DNA of 53,096 bases from Terriglobia bacterium (lineage in GTDB: Bacteria > Acidobacteriota > Terriglobia > Acidiferrales > UBA7541). The DNA lies in the NCBI GenBank assembly GCA_020073375.1, contig JAIQFG010000023.1:1-53096 (forward strand), in the 5' to 3' direction. The notes beneath the pieces were generated by a model. It made no database searches. It worked only from the letters and a program-made list of their open reading frames with translations, and was not told the DNA's origin. Below are positions 35,198-44,378 of the stretch, one piece after another; the stretch's first letter is position 1, and each line of letters opens with the position of its first letter. A program made the position numbers and the translations under genes.

Positions 35198-35569
35198 TCA
35201 GGCCTTCTTCAGTGGAGCCGGGCGGTGGGCCGACCAGTCTTCCGGCGGGAAGCTGATGTGCCAGAAACCGGGGTTGGGATCCACGAATTCCAGGGCCACG
35301 TTGAATTTTCGGGTTTCTCCCGGGGTAACCAGTTTCACTTCGGAAGCGATGTTTTCCTTGGTCCGAACATTGATCAAAGTTACGCGCTGCCCCTGATCCA
35401 GTGGAACAGCCATTTCCACCAGCGCGCCATGCGCATTCACAACCACCGTGTGGGCGTCTTCCGAGCATTCAGACTTGTTGGCCGATCGCCACTGGATCTG
35501 TACGGCCACCTGAATGAACAGGCGCTGGCTGCGCCTGCGATTGGAAGGATTGGATGTCATGTCATGCAC
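35198..35569 (-). CDS. PilZ-domain protein
   Basis: A 123-residue single-domain protein resembling PilZ, the cyclic di-GMP receptor fold. It begins with a basic RRRSQR segment (RxxxR motif), then strands FIQVAVQIQW, HTVVVNAHGALVEMAVPLDQGQ, and ends with a WHISFPPEDW tail. The second PilZ signature (DxSxxG) is replaced by NAHGAL, so c-di-GMP binding may be weak or absent, as in several acidobacterial PilZ proteins. ATG 35560 is an alternative start. It lies with a GGDEF and an mglA gene on the same strand, a setting that fits control of surface motility. Confidence 0.7.
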   Translation of the reverse strand: MHDMTSNPSNRRRSQRLFIQVAVQIQWRSANKSECSEDAHTVVVNAHGALVEMAVPLDQGQRVTLINVRTKENIASEVKLVTPGETRKFNVALEFVDPNPGFWHISFPPEDWSAHRPAPLKKA

Positions 35570-35785
35570 CGGGGAAATGCGTTCACCGCAAATCCGTTTT
35601 CCTTTTTTCCCGCAAGTAACTGCAAGATTGCTAGGCGCAATCGGCGTTCAAGAAACGAACGCCACGATTGAGTCCGCGCCAAGACCGGTATTGCGCATGA
35701 AACGGCATGCCGATCTGCGCCAGGGTTTAGGGGGGGAACGCGCTCGGCAACGGCAAGTCCTGCTCACAGGCAGGGGGCGGCAATC

Positions 35786-36646
35786 CTAGTGGACCGCGGT
35801 GGTCTCCTTGACGCGCGACTTTCCTGCGCGCTTTTCCGCATACAAAGTGCGATCGGCGCGCGCCAGAAACTCCTGGGTGGTTTCACCGTGTTCGTAGCCC
35901 ACCCATCCCGCCGAGAAACAAATCGGGATCTTGTGATCGTCGTACTCGACTTCCATGGGGCGCAGCCTCGACAGCAGGTGGTCGACTTGGCTGGTGGGGC
36001 ACTCCGGCAGCAGGGCCAGGAATTCATCGCCGCCCATGCGCGAAGCAAAGTCCGACAGCCGAACCGCCGAGCCCAAGCGCCGCGCAAATTCCTTGAGCAC
36101 CAGGTCTCCCGCGGGATGCCCGTAGGTGTCGTTGATGTGCTTGAAATTATCCAGGTCGAACGACACCACGGTCAACGGATGGCCGTAGCGGCAGGACCGC
36201 GAAGCTTCCGCGGCCAGCCGTTCCTCGGCCATGCGCCGGTTGGAAAGTCCGGTAAGGGGATCGTGCATCGCCATCCTTTGATAATTCTCCGCGCGAATAT
36301 GCAGGGTCCGCATCTCCGCCAGTTGCTGGGAAAACTGGCTGCGCAGTTTTTTCACCATTACTTGCTGATAAATTGTGTACCCGTTGAACAGCAGTACCAG
36401 CCCGACCAGGCCGCGCACGGCTCGCGTCAGGCTGGCTTGAAAAAACGGGTCGTCCACTTTGATCAGGTCGGGGAAACTTAGCGAAAAAACCGCAAACGTG
36501 AGCAGGAGCATAACGATGACGGCCATGCTCCAGAGCCACCAGTCGCGCCGCTCAAGTTTGCGTAGCTGGTCCTCAATCTCGGAAATATTGTGTTTCCCGG
36601 ACACGGTTTCCGGAGGCACCAGCGTGGGTTGAAAAGAGATGTTCAT
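35786..36646 (-). CDS. Membrane-bound diguanylate cyclase (GGDEF)
   Basis: A 286-residue protein with a short cytoplasmic N-terminus, two membrane helices (WSMAVIVMLLLTFAVFSL and RGLVGLVLLFNGYTIYQ), a coiled coil and a GGDEF domain (about 120-286) with HDPLTGLSNRRMAEE, FDLDNFKHINDTYGHPAGD and the active-site RMGGDEF. It should make cyclic di-GMP. No RxxD inhibitory site stands before the GGDEF. It ends about 217 bp before the PilZ gene and starts downstream of mglA, all on the minus strand. The signal sensed is unknown. Confidence 0.92.
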   Translation of the reverse strand: MNISFQPTLVPPETVSGKHNISEIEDQLRKLERRDWWLWSMAVIVMLLLTFAVFSLSFPDLIKVDDPFFQASLTRAVRGLVGLVLLFNGYTIYQQVMVKKLRSQFSQQLAEMRTLHIRAENYQRMAMHDPLTGLSNRRMAEERLAAEASRSCRYGHPLTVVSFDLDNFKHINDTYGHPAGDLVLKEFARRLGSAVRLSDFASRMGGDEFLALLPECPTSQVDHLLSRLRPMEVEYDDHKIPICFSAGWVGYEHGETTQEFLARADRTLYAEKRAGKSRVKETTAVH

Positions 36647-36849
36647 GGCTCGTGCCGAGCGGCCGCAGTGGCGTCACTCGTTCACCCGATTATAAATCGG
36701 AAGAAAGTCCGCGGCTGGAAATAAAAATCACCGCGTGCCATATAGTGACACTGCACTTTTGGACAGGACCAGGCATGGCGGCCCGCCATAGCCGGGCCTT
36801 GCAAAGATGGGGTTTGCCGATGGAAGCTTGCCGGGACTTGCGATCCGGG

Positions 36850-37437
36850 TCAGGCGCCTTTTTTCAATTCGGCCAGGACCAGTTTGGCGACTTCCCGCAG
36901 GGTCTCAAACACTCCCTGCCCGGTCACGGCCACGCCCTCCAGAACGGGCTCGCCCTTCACCTGAAGTTTTTTGGTAAGTTCTTCGACGGGGAGCACCCCC
37001 GGAAGGTCTCGCTTGTTCAGCTGCAGGACATATGGGATGGTGCCGAAATCGAGTTTGTGTTCCTTGAGGTGCTCGCGCAGGTTTTCAAGCGTTTCGAGAT
37101 TGGCGTCCAGCCGTTCTTCCTGCGAATCCGCGACAAACACCACGCCATCGGCGCCCTTCAGGATGAGCTTGCGGCTGGCTTCGTAGAACACCTGCCCCGG
37201 AACGGTATAGAGATGAATGCGCGTCTTGAATCCGCGGACCGTTCCCAGATCGATGGGCAGAAAATCGAAGAACAAAGTGCGGTCGGTTTCCGTCGCCAGC
37301 GAAATCATCTTGCCCTTTTGCGCCGAGCCCGTGTGGTCATAGATCCACTGCAGGTTGGCGGTTTTTCCGCCCAGACCTGGGCCGTAGTAGACCAGCTTGC
37401 AATTAATTTCGCGCGCAGGAAAATTAATAAAGGGCAC
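36850..37437 (-). CDS. mglA: MglA-type small GTPase
   Basis: A 195-residue Ras-like GTPase of the MglA family, which sets cell polarity and drives gliding or twitching motility. The P-loop is GPGLGGKT (residues 19-26), the switch II region is YTVPGQ (78-82, with TVPG replacing the usual DxxG, as in MglA), and the base-recognition motif is NKRD (141-144). ATG 37437 starts [19 protein letters not shown] as in other members. No mglB (its GAP) is adjacent. It heads a minus-strand group with the GGDEF and PilZ genes. Confidence 0.92.
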   Translation of the reverse strand: MPFINFPAREINCKLVYYGPGLGGKTANLQWIYDHTGSAQKGKMISLATETDRTLFFDFLPIDLGTVRGFKTRIHLYTVPGQVFYEASRKLILKGADGVVFVADSQEERLDANLETLENLREHLKEHKLDFGTIPYVLQLNKRDLPGVLPVEELTKKLQVKGEPVLEGVAVTGQGVFETLREVAKLVLAELKKGA

Positions 37438-37760
37438 AGTTGTCCGGTCGAACCGGAAGTTCTTTTATAGCATACGCCTGTGAGCAGGCCAATCCTCAAA
37501 CCCGGCCATGTTGCTCGACAGGCAGCAGGCTACTGCAGGGCGGGCCGGGCCATCCCACTGGGGGAGCTTGCCAAAAGGCGGCGAATGAGGCTGATTCATC
37601 CGAAGCGGGCGGAGCCAATAGGGAGCATCCGAGCAAGGGTTTGCACGCGCTATCCTAATAAGCGCCTTCTAACCTTGTTCTTGAATAGCTATTTCCCTGA
37701 TGTGAGCCGCCTGCTAGGATTAGATCTCGCTGCCTATCGCAATCATGGGGGAGAACGCTT
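37438..37760. other. Intergenic stretch between divergent genes
   Basis: About 320 bp between mglA (minus) and the cytochrome gene (plus). It should hold promoters for both. A frame at 37480-37776 encodes a basic low-complexity peptide without a ribosome site and is not accepted. No palindromic element of the common family is present. Confidence 0.5.
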
Positions 37761-38333
37761 GTGTTCAAGACTTTAGTAGTCGGTATGCTGCTCGGCATGG
37801 CGCTGCTGGCAGGGGGCGGTTATTACTATTTTGTGTCCGGCATGGCTCCGGCGGCGGCGGGCGATCCGATGATGCCATTTGAGCATATGCTCGCAACCCG
37901 TTCACTGCGCGCGCACATTGAGAAAGCCAATATCCCGCCGCCACCCATCGCAGCCAATGATGAAACACTCATTGCCGGAGCTAAACTCTACAAGGAGAAT
38001 TGCGCCGTGTGCCACGGCCTACCTGACCACACTCCTCCGGTGATTGCCGACAACATGTTTCCGCATGCCCCGTTGCTGTTCAAGGGCAAAGGCGTTTCCG
38101 ACGATCCTCCGCAAGAAAGCTATTGGAAAATCGTGAATGGAATTCGCCTCACCGGAATGCCCGCCTTCAAGAGCCAGTTGAACGATACGCAGATGTGGCA
38201 GGTGGCACTGCTGGTCGCGGGCAGCGATAAACTTTCCGACGCAGTGAAGAAAGAACTGATGCCCGAACCGCCGCCGGACGCCTCCACGGCGCCTATGGCG
38301 GCACCGGCGAAAGCGTCGGCGGCACGGAGATAA
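37761..38333 (+). CDS. Membrane-anchored cytochrome c
   Basis: A 190-residue protein starting at GTG 37761 after GGGGGAGAA. A single N-terminal hydrophobic segment (LVVGMLLGMALLAGG) acts as an anchor or uncleaved signal. The heme site is CAVCH (Cys81, Cys84, His85), and the likely axial methionine is in LTGMPAF. The rest fits a class I cytochrome c domain, with an Ala/Pro-rich tail. It should carry electrons in the periplasm. No oxidase or other cytochrome gene is adjacent, so its partner is unknown. Confidence 0.88.
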   Translation: MFKTLVVGMLLGMALLAGGGYYYFVSGMAPAAAGDPMMPFEHMLATRSLRAHIEKANIPPPPIAANDETLIAGAKLYKENCAVCHGLPDHTPPVIADNMFPHAPLLFKGKGVSDDPPQESYWKIVNGIRLTGMPAFKSQLNDTQMWQVALLVAGSDKLSDAVKKELMPEPPPDASTAPMAAPAKASAARR

Positions 38334-38491
38334 TGGATTAGCCGGGGAGAGGCGCACGGGCATCTTTCCCCCGCAACTTCAAAATTTTGCGGTATTTTCT
38401 GCTGCGCATACGTTCCTGAAATCGGGTCTGCAATCGGTTCGAGCCGGCGGGTGCGTTGACGGCGCGGACTGCCTCTGCTAGACTGCGGAAA

Positions 38492-39124
38492 ATGGCTCCT
38501 ACCCGAAAGACAAAACGCGGCGACGCGCACGGAGCAAGTGGCTCTTCTCGAAACTCTAAATCATTGAAAAGTAAAGTTGATAAGAAGACCGCGGCGCATG
38601 CCGAAGCGGTTCGCCAGATGGTGGACCCGCATTTCGAGCAGCAATTGAAGCTGTACGAACAGGCCGTGCAGCATTTTCAACAGCAAAAACTGGCCAAGGC
38701 CAAGGAATTGCTCGAAAAAGCGATGGTCGGCCCCAGCAAGGAACTTGCCGACCGCGCGCAGGTTCATCTGCGCATCACCGAACAACGCATGGCCAAGCAG
38801 GCCGCCCCCTCGTTGCGCACGCCGGAGGAACATTACCAGGCTGGCGTGGCCATGATGAATCTGGGGCGCTGGGACGAAGCGCGCGATCATCTGCTGCGCG
38901 CCAAGAAAATGGCTCCGAAAGCCGATTTTGTTTTTTACGCCATGGCTGCCCTGGATTGCCTGACCGGCGAAGCCGAATCGGCGATGGACAATTTGAAAAT
39001 CGCCATTCAGTTGCGCCCCGAAAACCGCTACCACGCGCGCAACGACGAGGATTTCGCGTTTCTACAGGAAGATCCGCGCTTCACGGAACTGCTTTATCCC
39101 GAACGTGAAGCTTCCGGCAGTTAA
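38492..39124 (+). CDS. TPR-like repeat protein
   Basis: A 210-residue soluble protein. The first 45 residues are Lys/Ser/Arg-rich and probably unfolded. The rest is helical with tetratricopeptide-like pairs: KLYEQAVQHFQQQKLAKAKELLEKAM, EEHYQAGVAMMNLGRWDEAR and YAMAALDCLTGEAESAMDNL, ending with LRPENRYHARNDEDF. Such domains bind other proteins. ATG 38492 is chosen over the in-frame 38456; neither has a strong ribosome site. It lies 45 bp before yvcK, so an operon is possible. Confidence 0.7.
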   Translation: MAPTRKTKRGDAHGASGSSRNSKSLKSKVDKKTAAHAEAVRQMVDPHFEQQLKLYEQAVQHFQQQKLAKAKELLEKAMVGPSKELADRAQVHLRITEQRMAKQAAPSLRTPEEHYQAGVAMMNLGRWDEARDHLLRAKKMAPKADFVFYAMAALDCLTGEAESAMDNLKIAIQLRPENRYHARNDEDFAFLQEDPRFTELLYPEREASGS

Positions 39125-39168
39125 CTCTTGCGCGGCCGCGGCCTCTCCAAGCCGGCGATGCACTCCCG

Positions 39169-40212
39169 ATGAAACAAACCAAGAAGCAGCGCGCTCGGGC
39201 CAATCCGGGAACACACGGAGTGCGCGTGGTGGCCATTGGCGGCGGCACGGGCCTGTCGACTCTGCTTTCAGGTTTGAAGCATTACGTCGCCAGGCGGCCC
39301 CGGGAAATCGATCGCCATCCGATCGTCGATCTTGCGGCGATTGTCACGGTTACGGACGACGGTGGAAGTTCCGGCCGGCTGCGGCGCGAGTATCGCGTGC
39401 TGCCGCCCGGCGACATTCGCAATTGCATGGTGGCGCTCTCGCAGGACGAAGCGCTGTTGGGGCGGCTGTTTCAATACCGCTTCGATTCGGGCCGCGGTTT
39501 GCGCGGCCACAGCTTCGGAAATCTTTTTCTGACCGCGCTCAGCCACGTGACCGGCGATTTTGCCGAAGCCGTGCGCGTAAGCGGGGAAGTCCTGGCCATT
39601 CGCGGCCGAATTTTTCCCACCACGATTGAGAATGTTTCGCTGGAAGCCGTGATGACCGATGGCAGTGTCGTCTCCGGCGAAACGCGCATCGCCAAATGCG
39701 GAAAGAAAATTCGCCGCCTGCGTCTCCATCCGCGGCATGTCCGCCCACTGCCCGAGGTTCTCGAAGCGATTGCACAAGCTGACCTGATCCTGATCGGCCC
39801 CGGCTCGCTGTACACCAGCATCCTCCCGAATCTTCTGGTTTCCGGAGTTGCGGAAGCGATTGAAGCTTCCTCGGCCACGCGAATTTACATTGCCAACCTG
39901 ATGACGCAGCCGGGAGAGAGCGAAGGATATTCGCTCTCCGATCATGTGGGCGCAATATATAAACACGCGCGCCGCAAGCTGTTCGATTGGGTGGTGGCCA
40001 GCAACCAGCCCGTCTCGCCGGATGTTGCCCGCCGCTACCGCGCACAGGGCGCCGAGCCGGTTCGCGTGAACGTCGGCGAACTGCAGAATCTGGGCGTGCG
40101 CTGCCTGCTCGATAATCTGCTTGAGGAGCACGGCGTGGTGCGCCATGACGCGGCAAGGCTCTCGCGGCTTCTGATCGAGGAATTTGTGGAGCACCGCGCT
40201 TCCCGCCGCTAG
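39169..40212 (+). CDS. yvcK: YvcK/CofD-family protein
   Basis: A 347-residue protein of the YvcK (gluconeogenesis factor) family, a 2-phospho-L-lactate-transferase-like fold that binds UDP-sugars and supports growth and cell-wall homeostasis in Firmicutes. Marks are VVAIGGGTGLSTLLSGLK near the start, VTVTDDGGSSGRLRREY, LPPGDIRNCMVAL, RGHSFGNLFLTAL, LILIGPGSLYTSILPNLLV and IYIANLMTQPGES. It is followed by a composite palindromic element. The usual rapZ and whiA neighbours are absent. Confidence 0.93.
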   Translation: MKQTKKQRARANPGTHGVRVVAIGGGTGLSTLLSGLKHYVARRPREIDRHPIVDLAAIVTVTDDGGSSGRLRREYRVLPPGDIRNCMVALSQDEALLGRLFQYRFDSGRGLRGHSFGNLFLTALSHVTGDFAEAVRVSGEVLAIRGRIFPTTIENVSLEAVMTDGSVVSGETRIAKCGKKIRRLRLHPRHVRPLPEVLEAIAQADLILIGPGSLYTSILPNLLVSGVAEAIEASSATRIYIANLMTQPGESEGYSLSDHVGAIYKHARRKLFDWVVASNQPVSPDVARRYRAQGAEPVRVNVGELQNLGVRCLLDNLLEEHGVVRHDAARLSRLLIEEFVEHRASRR

Positions 40213-40258
40213 TCTGGCAAATGTGATGCCGTCCTGGTTTGAAATTTCTGTGAGCAGT

Positions 40259-40383
40259 CGGAGGTCCGAGCTTCAGCTCGGACGTTCCGGCTTCGTAAGT
40301 TGTGGGCTTCAGCCCCTGAAGCTTCAGGGGTTGAAACCCCTTATCGCTGATACTTTTCGTCGGGGCTGAAGCCCCGACCTCCG
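40259..40383. repeat. Composite nested palindromic element
   Basis: Outer arms CGGAGGTC (40259) and GACCTCCG (ending 40383) enclose three inner dyads: CCGAGCTTCAGCTCGG, GGGCTTCAGCCC next to CTGAAGCTTCAG and CCCCTT, and CGGGGCTGAAGCCCCG. Each core has TTCAG or CTGAA at its centre. It fills most of the 360-bp yvcK-gdhA spacer, in which no gene is seen. Confidence 0.8.
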
Positions 40384-40573
40384 GATTCTGGCCATTCTTT
40401 AAATGAGTACAGCACGAATTCATTCCTTTCCTTGCGCCCCGTTGGGTTGGTTCGTATACTTGCCGCTCGGGGTTTTGCCGCAGGCTTTCTGGGTCGCAAT
40501 GACGGTCTAACTGCGTGGGTTTGCCTGTCCGGGAACCGCTGGGAACCGAGCCAAGTTCCGAGGAGCATTCGCC

Positions 40574-41845
<1,272 letters not shown>

Positions 41846-41945
41846 CCGGTGTAAGATGTCGCGGCCCGCTCGGTTGTTTTTCGGCGACTCGCAGGGCACG
41901 CGCATTTCTATATCGAGAGAGGAAAAAGACGCCCGCTCCTGACCC

Positions 41946-42764
41946 ATGCTAGCGGATTCCATATCGCCCGGCGCGCTGAAGTCCGAAGACGAGCACCGCC
42001 GCGAAATTTGCACCGCCGGCCGGTGGATTCACGGCCGCGCGTTTGTGGCTTCGACCGACGGCAACATCTCCGTGCGTCTGGATTCCCGCCGCGTCCTGAC
42101 TTCCCCCACCGGCATCAGCAAGGGACTGATGCAGCCGGACGACCTGGTCATCACAGATCTCAAAGGGAAAAAACTGGCCGGTCGCCGCGAGCCCTCCTCG
42201 GAACTCGCCATGCATCTGCTGATTTATTCGCGCCGCCCGGACGTGAACGCCGTATGCCACGCGCACCCGCCGATCGCCACGGCGCACGCCGCCTCCGGAA
42301 TTCCGCTGAACAAAGCGCTCCTGAGCGAATTGGTGATCGCCCTGGGATGCATTCCCGTGGCCGAATACGGCACGCCTGGCACGCCCGAACTTTCAGAATC
42401 GCTGGAGCCCCTGGTGCAGAATTTCGACGCGATCCTGATGGCCAATCACGGCGTGGTGACCAGCGGCGCGGATCTGCTGACGGCGTTTTACCGCATGGAA
42501 ACGGTCGAGCATTTCGCGCAGGTATCGCTGTTCAGCGAGATGCTCGGCAAACAAGTGTTGCTTTCTGGCCGCGATGTGGAAAAATTGCTCACGGCGCGCG
42601 CGCGCTACGGCACGGTCACCGCGGCGACGGTCACTCCCGGCTGCCCGGTGACCAGCGACACCGAGGCCGGAGCGTCCGGCGAGCCGGAACGCATTTCGGT
42701 AACGCGCGCGGAGCTGGAGGCGCTGATCGAAGAAGCCGTGAGAAAAGATCGCGCGGCGCGATGA
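41946..42764 (+). CDS. Class II aldolase/adducin protein, probable microcompartment cargo
   Basis: A 272-residue class II aldolase (L-fuculose- or rhamnulose-phosphate type), which splits sugar phosphates into dihydroxyacetone phosphate and lactaldehyde. Marks: STDGNISVR, TSPTGISKG, the zinc HAHPP and the second His in ANHGVV, catalytic Glu in EPSSELAMH. The aldolase core ends near residue 225; then a Gly/Pro/Ser-rich linker is followed by ISVTRAELEALIEEAVRKD, an amphipathic helix typical of microcompartment encapsulation peptides. The gene is directly upstream of shell genes, as in the planctomycete/verrucomicrobial (PVM) loci. Cargo status is inference. Confidence 0.85.
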   Translation: MLADSISPGALKSEDEHRREICTAGRWIHGRAFVASTDGNISVRLDSRRVLTSPTGISKGLMQPDDLVITDLKGKKLAGRREPSSELAMHLLIYSRRPDVNAVCHAHPPIATAHAASGIPLNKALLSELVIALGCIPVAEYGTPGTPELSESLEPLVQNFDAILMANHGVVTSGADLLTAFYRMETVEHFAQVSLFSEMLGKQVLLSGRDVEKLLTARARYGTVTAATVTPGCPVTSDTEAGASGEPERISVTRAELEALIEEAVRKDRAAR

Positions 42765-42874
42765 GCGTGCGTGAGCCGCTCGTGGGGAAAAGTGCAAGGA
42801 ATTCTTGAATGTCACGATTTAAGGACGATGCGCTGGCCGGAATTTTTTCAACGGCCGGTCACGGAGGATGAAGC

Positions 42875-43171
42875 ATGGGCGAAGCACTGGGCATGATTGA
42901 GACCCGCGGCCTGGTCGCGATGATCGAAGCCTCGGACGCGATGGTCAAGGCGGCCAAGGTTACGCTCGTGGGCTGGGAAAAAATCGGTTCGGGCTATGTC
43001 ACCGCCATGGTTCGCGGCGACGTGGCCGCCGTGAAAGCCGCCACCGATGCGGGTGCCGCCGCTGCCCGGCGCGTCGGCGAACTGATTGCCGTGCACGTCA
43101 TCCCGCGTCCGCACCAGTCGCTTGAAGACGTGCTCCCCATCGGCAAGACCCCCGTCGGCGCCGGACATTAG
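42875..43171 (+). CDS. Microcompartment shell hexamer protein (BMC-H)
   Basis: A 98-residue single-BMC-domain protein that should form flat hexamers of a microcompartment shell. It starts at ATG 42875 after ACGGAGGATGAAGC. The order [25 protein letters not shown] is canonical and the central pore loop is KIGSGYV (Gly38-Ser39-Gly40), as in EutM/PduA-type hexamers; [11 protein letters not shown] is the standard C-terminal segment. Only one hexamer gene is present, so this protein must build all shell facets unless others lie elsewhere. It is 110 bp after the aldolase. Confidence 0.95.
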   Translation: MGEALGMIETRGLVAMIEASDAMVKAAKVTLVGWEKIGSGYVTAMVRGDVAAVKAATDAGAAAARRVGELIAVHVIPRPHQSLEDVLPIGKTPVGAGH

Positions 43172-43279
43172 GCGCGGCCAGGCTTGCCGGACGCGCGCGC
43201 CAGCCGCGGGAAACGGCGGTGTGTCGCCGCGCGCTGATTTTTTTCGTCGTCGTTTTGGAATGCTGGATTTGAACACGCC

Positions 43280-43585
43280 ATGATTCTCGCGCGCATCGTC
43301 GGCACGGTCGTTTCCACGCGCAAGGACGCGCGCCTGGAAGGCAAGAAACTCCTCATCGCCAAACCTATTTCTCCCGAGGGCGCGGACGAATCCGGCTACC
43401 TGATCGCCGTGGATACGGTCGGCTCAGGAACCGGCGAGACCGTGCTGATCGTTTCCGGCAGCTCCGCGCGCAACGCCTCCGAGTGCAAGGACCGCCCCGT
43501 CGACGCCGCCGTCATCGGCATCGTCGACGAAGTCAAACTCGACGCGCTGCACGAGGCCGAACTCGCCGCCTCGCGAAAAAAATAA
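43280..43585 (+). CDS. Microcompartment vertex protein 1 (BMC-P, EutN/CcmL type)
   Basis: A 101-residue EutN/CcmL-family protein expected to form pentamers that close shell vertices. Marks: opening MILARIVGTVVSTRKDARLEGKKL, then AVDTVGSGTGETVLIVSGSSAR and the ending DAAVIGIVDEV. A longer C-terminal tail (LHEAELAASRKK) is basic and helical. It is separated from the next vertex gene by a single base. First of three paralogues in a row; differences in their loops suggest distinct vertex roles rather than recent duplication. Confidence 0.93.
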   Translation: MILARIVGTVVSTRKDARLEGKKLLIAKPISPEGADESGYLIAVDTVGSGTGETVLIVSGSSARNASECKDRPVDAAVIGIVDEVKLDALHEAELAASRKK

Positions 43586-43586
43586 A

Positions 43587-43859
43587 ATGCTTCTCGGACG
43601 CATCATCGGCAACGTCGTCTGCACCGTGAAGGACCCGGCGCTGACCGGACAGAAACTGCTCATCGTCCAGCCCCTCGATAAAAGAGGCCGCGACAAGGGC
43701 CGTCCCATCGTCGCCCTCGACGCCGTCGGCGCCGGAGCCGGCGAAACCATCTACTGGTGCCGCGGCAAGGAAGCCAGCTTTCCGTTCCAGCCCGTCGAAT
43801 TGCCTACCGAAGCCACCGTCGTCGGCATCGTCGATTCCGTGAATATTCCCGGCGCTTAG
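43587..43859 (+). CDS. Microcompartment vertex protein 2 (BMC-P)
   Basis: A 90-residue EutN/CcmL-type protein: MLLGRIIGNVVCTVKDPALTG, LLIVQPLDKRG, ALDAVGAGAGETIYWCRGKEAS and ending TVVGIVDSVNIPGA. It lacks the extra tail seen in the first paralogue and replaces VLIVSGSSA with IYWCRGKEA, so its pentamer surface differs. ATG 43587 comes one base after the previous stop, so the genes are translationally coupled. Confidence 0.93.
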   Translation: MLLGRIIGNVVCTVKDPALTGQKLLIVQPLDKRGRDKGRPIVALDAVGAGAGETIYWCRGKEASFPFQPVELPTEATVVGIVDSVNIPGA

Positions 43860-43949
43860 ATTTCCATTTCGCCCTTGAAGGTTTTTTCCCGCTTCCGAAT
43901 CCAAAATAATCACTTTCAACTTTCCACTCCCGACACTAAACTCCTCCCC

Positions 43950-44273
43950 ATGCTGATCGGCCGCGTCATCGGCAATGTAGTGGCAACGCAGAAAGTCCGC
44001 TCCCACGAGGGCCGCAAAATACTCGTCGTCCAGCCGCTCAATCTCGATGGCTCCGACCGCGGCGATCCCGTCCTCGCACTCGACGCCGTGGATGCCGGCA
44101 TCGGCGAACGCGTGCTGCTCACCACCGAAGGCTTTTCCGCAATGACCGCCGTCGGCCGCCCCAATTCTCCCATCGATTCCGCCGTTATCGGCGTCATCGA
44201 TTCCGTAGATCTGGCGGGCGAGTATTTCCGCCGATTGAATCCACAGATGAATACGGATCGACACGGAAAATGA
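43950..44273 (+). CDS. Microcompartment vertex protein 3 (BMC-P) with repeat-derived tail
   Basis: A 107-residue EutN/CcmL-type protein starting at ATG 43950 (the in-frame upstream start 43875 is not conserved). Core marks: MLIGRVIGNVVATQKVRSHEG, LDAVDAGIGERVLL and SAVIGVIDSVDLAGE. After FRRL the last 11 residues (NPQMNTDRHGK) are encoded by a half copy of the ATCCACAGATGAACACGG repeat at 44238-44266, which also lies between ruvB and folK. The tail is therefore likely acquired and may not fold as part of the pentamer. It ends the shell cluster, 105 bp before ruvA. Confidence 0.92.
   Translation: MLIGRVIGNVVATQKVRSHEGRKILVVQPLNLDGSDRGDPVLALDAVDAGIGERVLLTTEGFSAMTAVGRPNSPIDSAVIGVIDSVDLAGEYFRRLNPQMNTDRHGK
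44238..44266. repeat. Half copy of the ATCCACAGATGAACACGG repeat inside a coding end
   Basis: AATCCACAGATGAATACGGA then TCGACACGG matches one arm of the inverted repeat at 46257-46431. It lies within the last codons of the third vertex gene, whose stop follows at 44271-44273. Confidence 0.85.
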
Positions 44274-44378
44274 CCGGACTGGCTAAAATTGCGAGCCCAG
44301 TTCCCTCAGCGATGGTTGTGGCGGGCTCGTTGACACCCTGCCAGCGCGCCTCCATAATCGCCAGCGGGTTTACACGGG

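Noticed and set aside
37480..37776. 98-codon plus frame before the cytochrome gene
   Set aside because: Basic, low-information peptide overlapping the GTG start of the cytochrome gene; no ribosome site.
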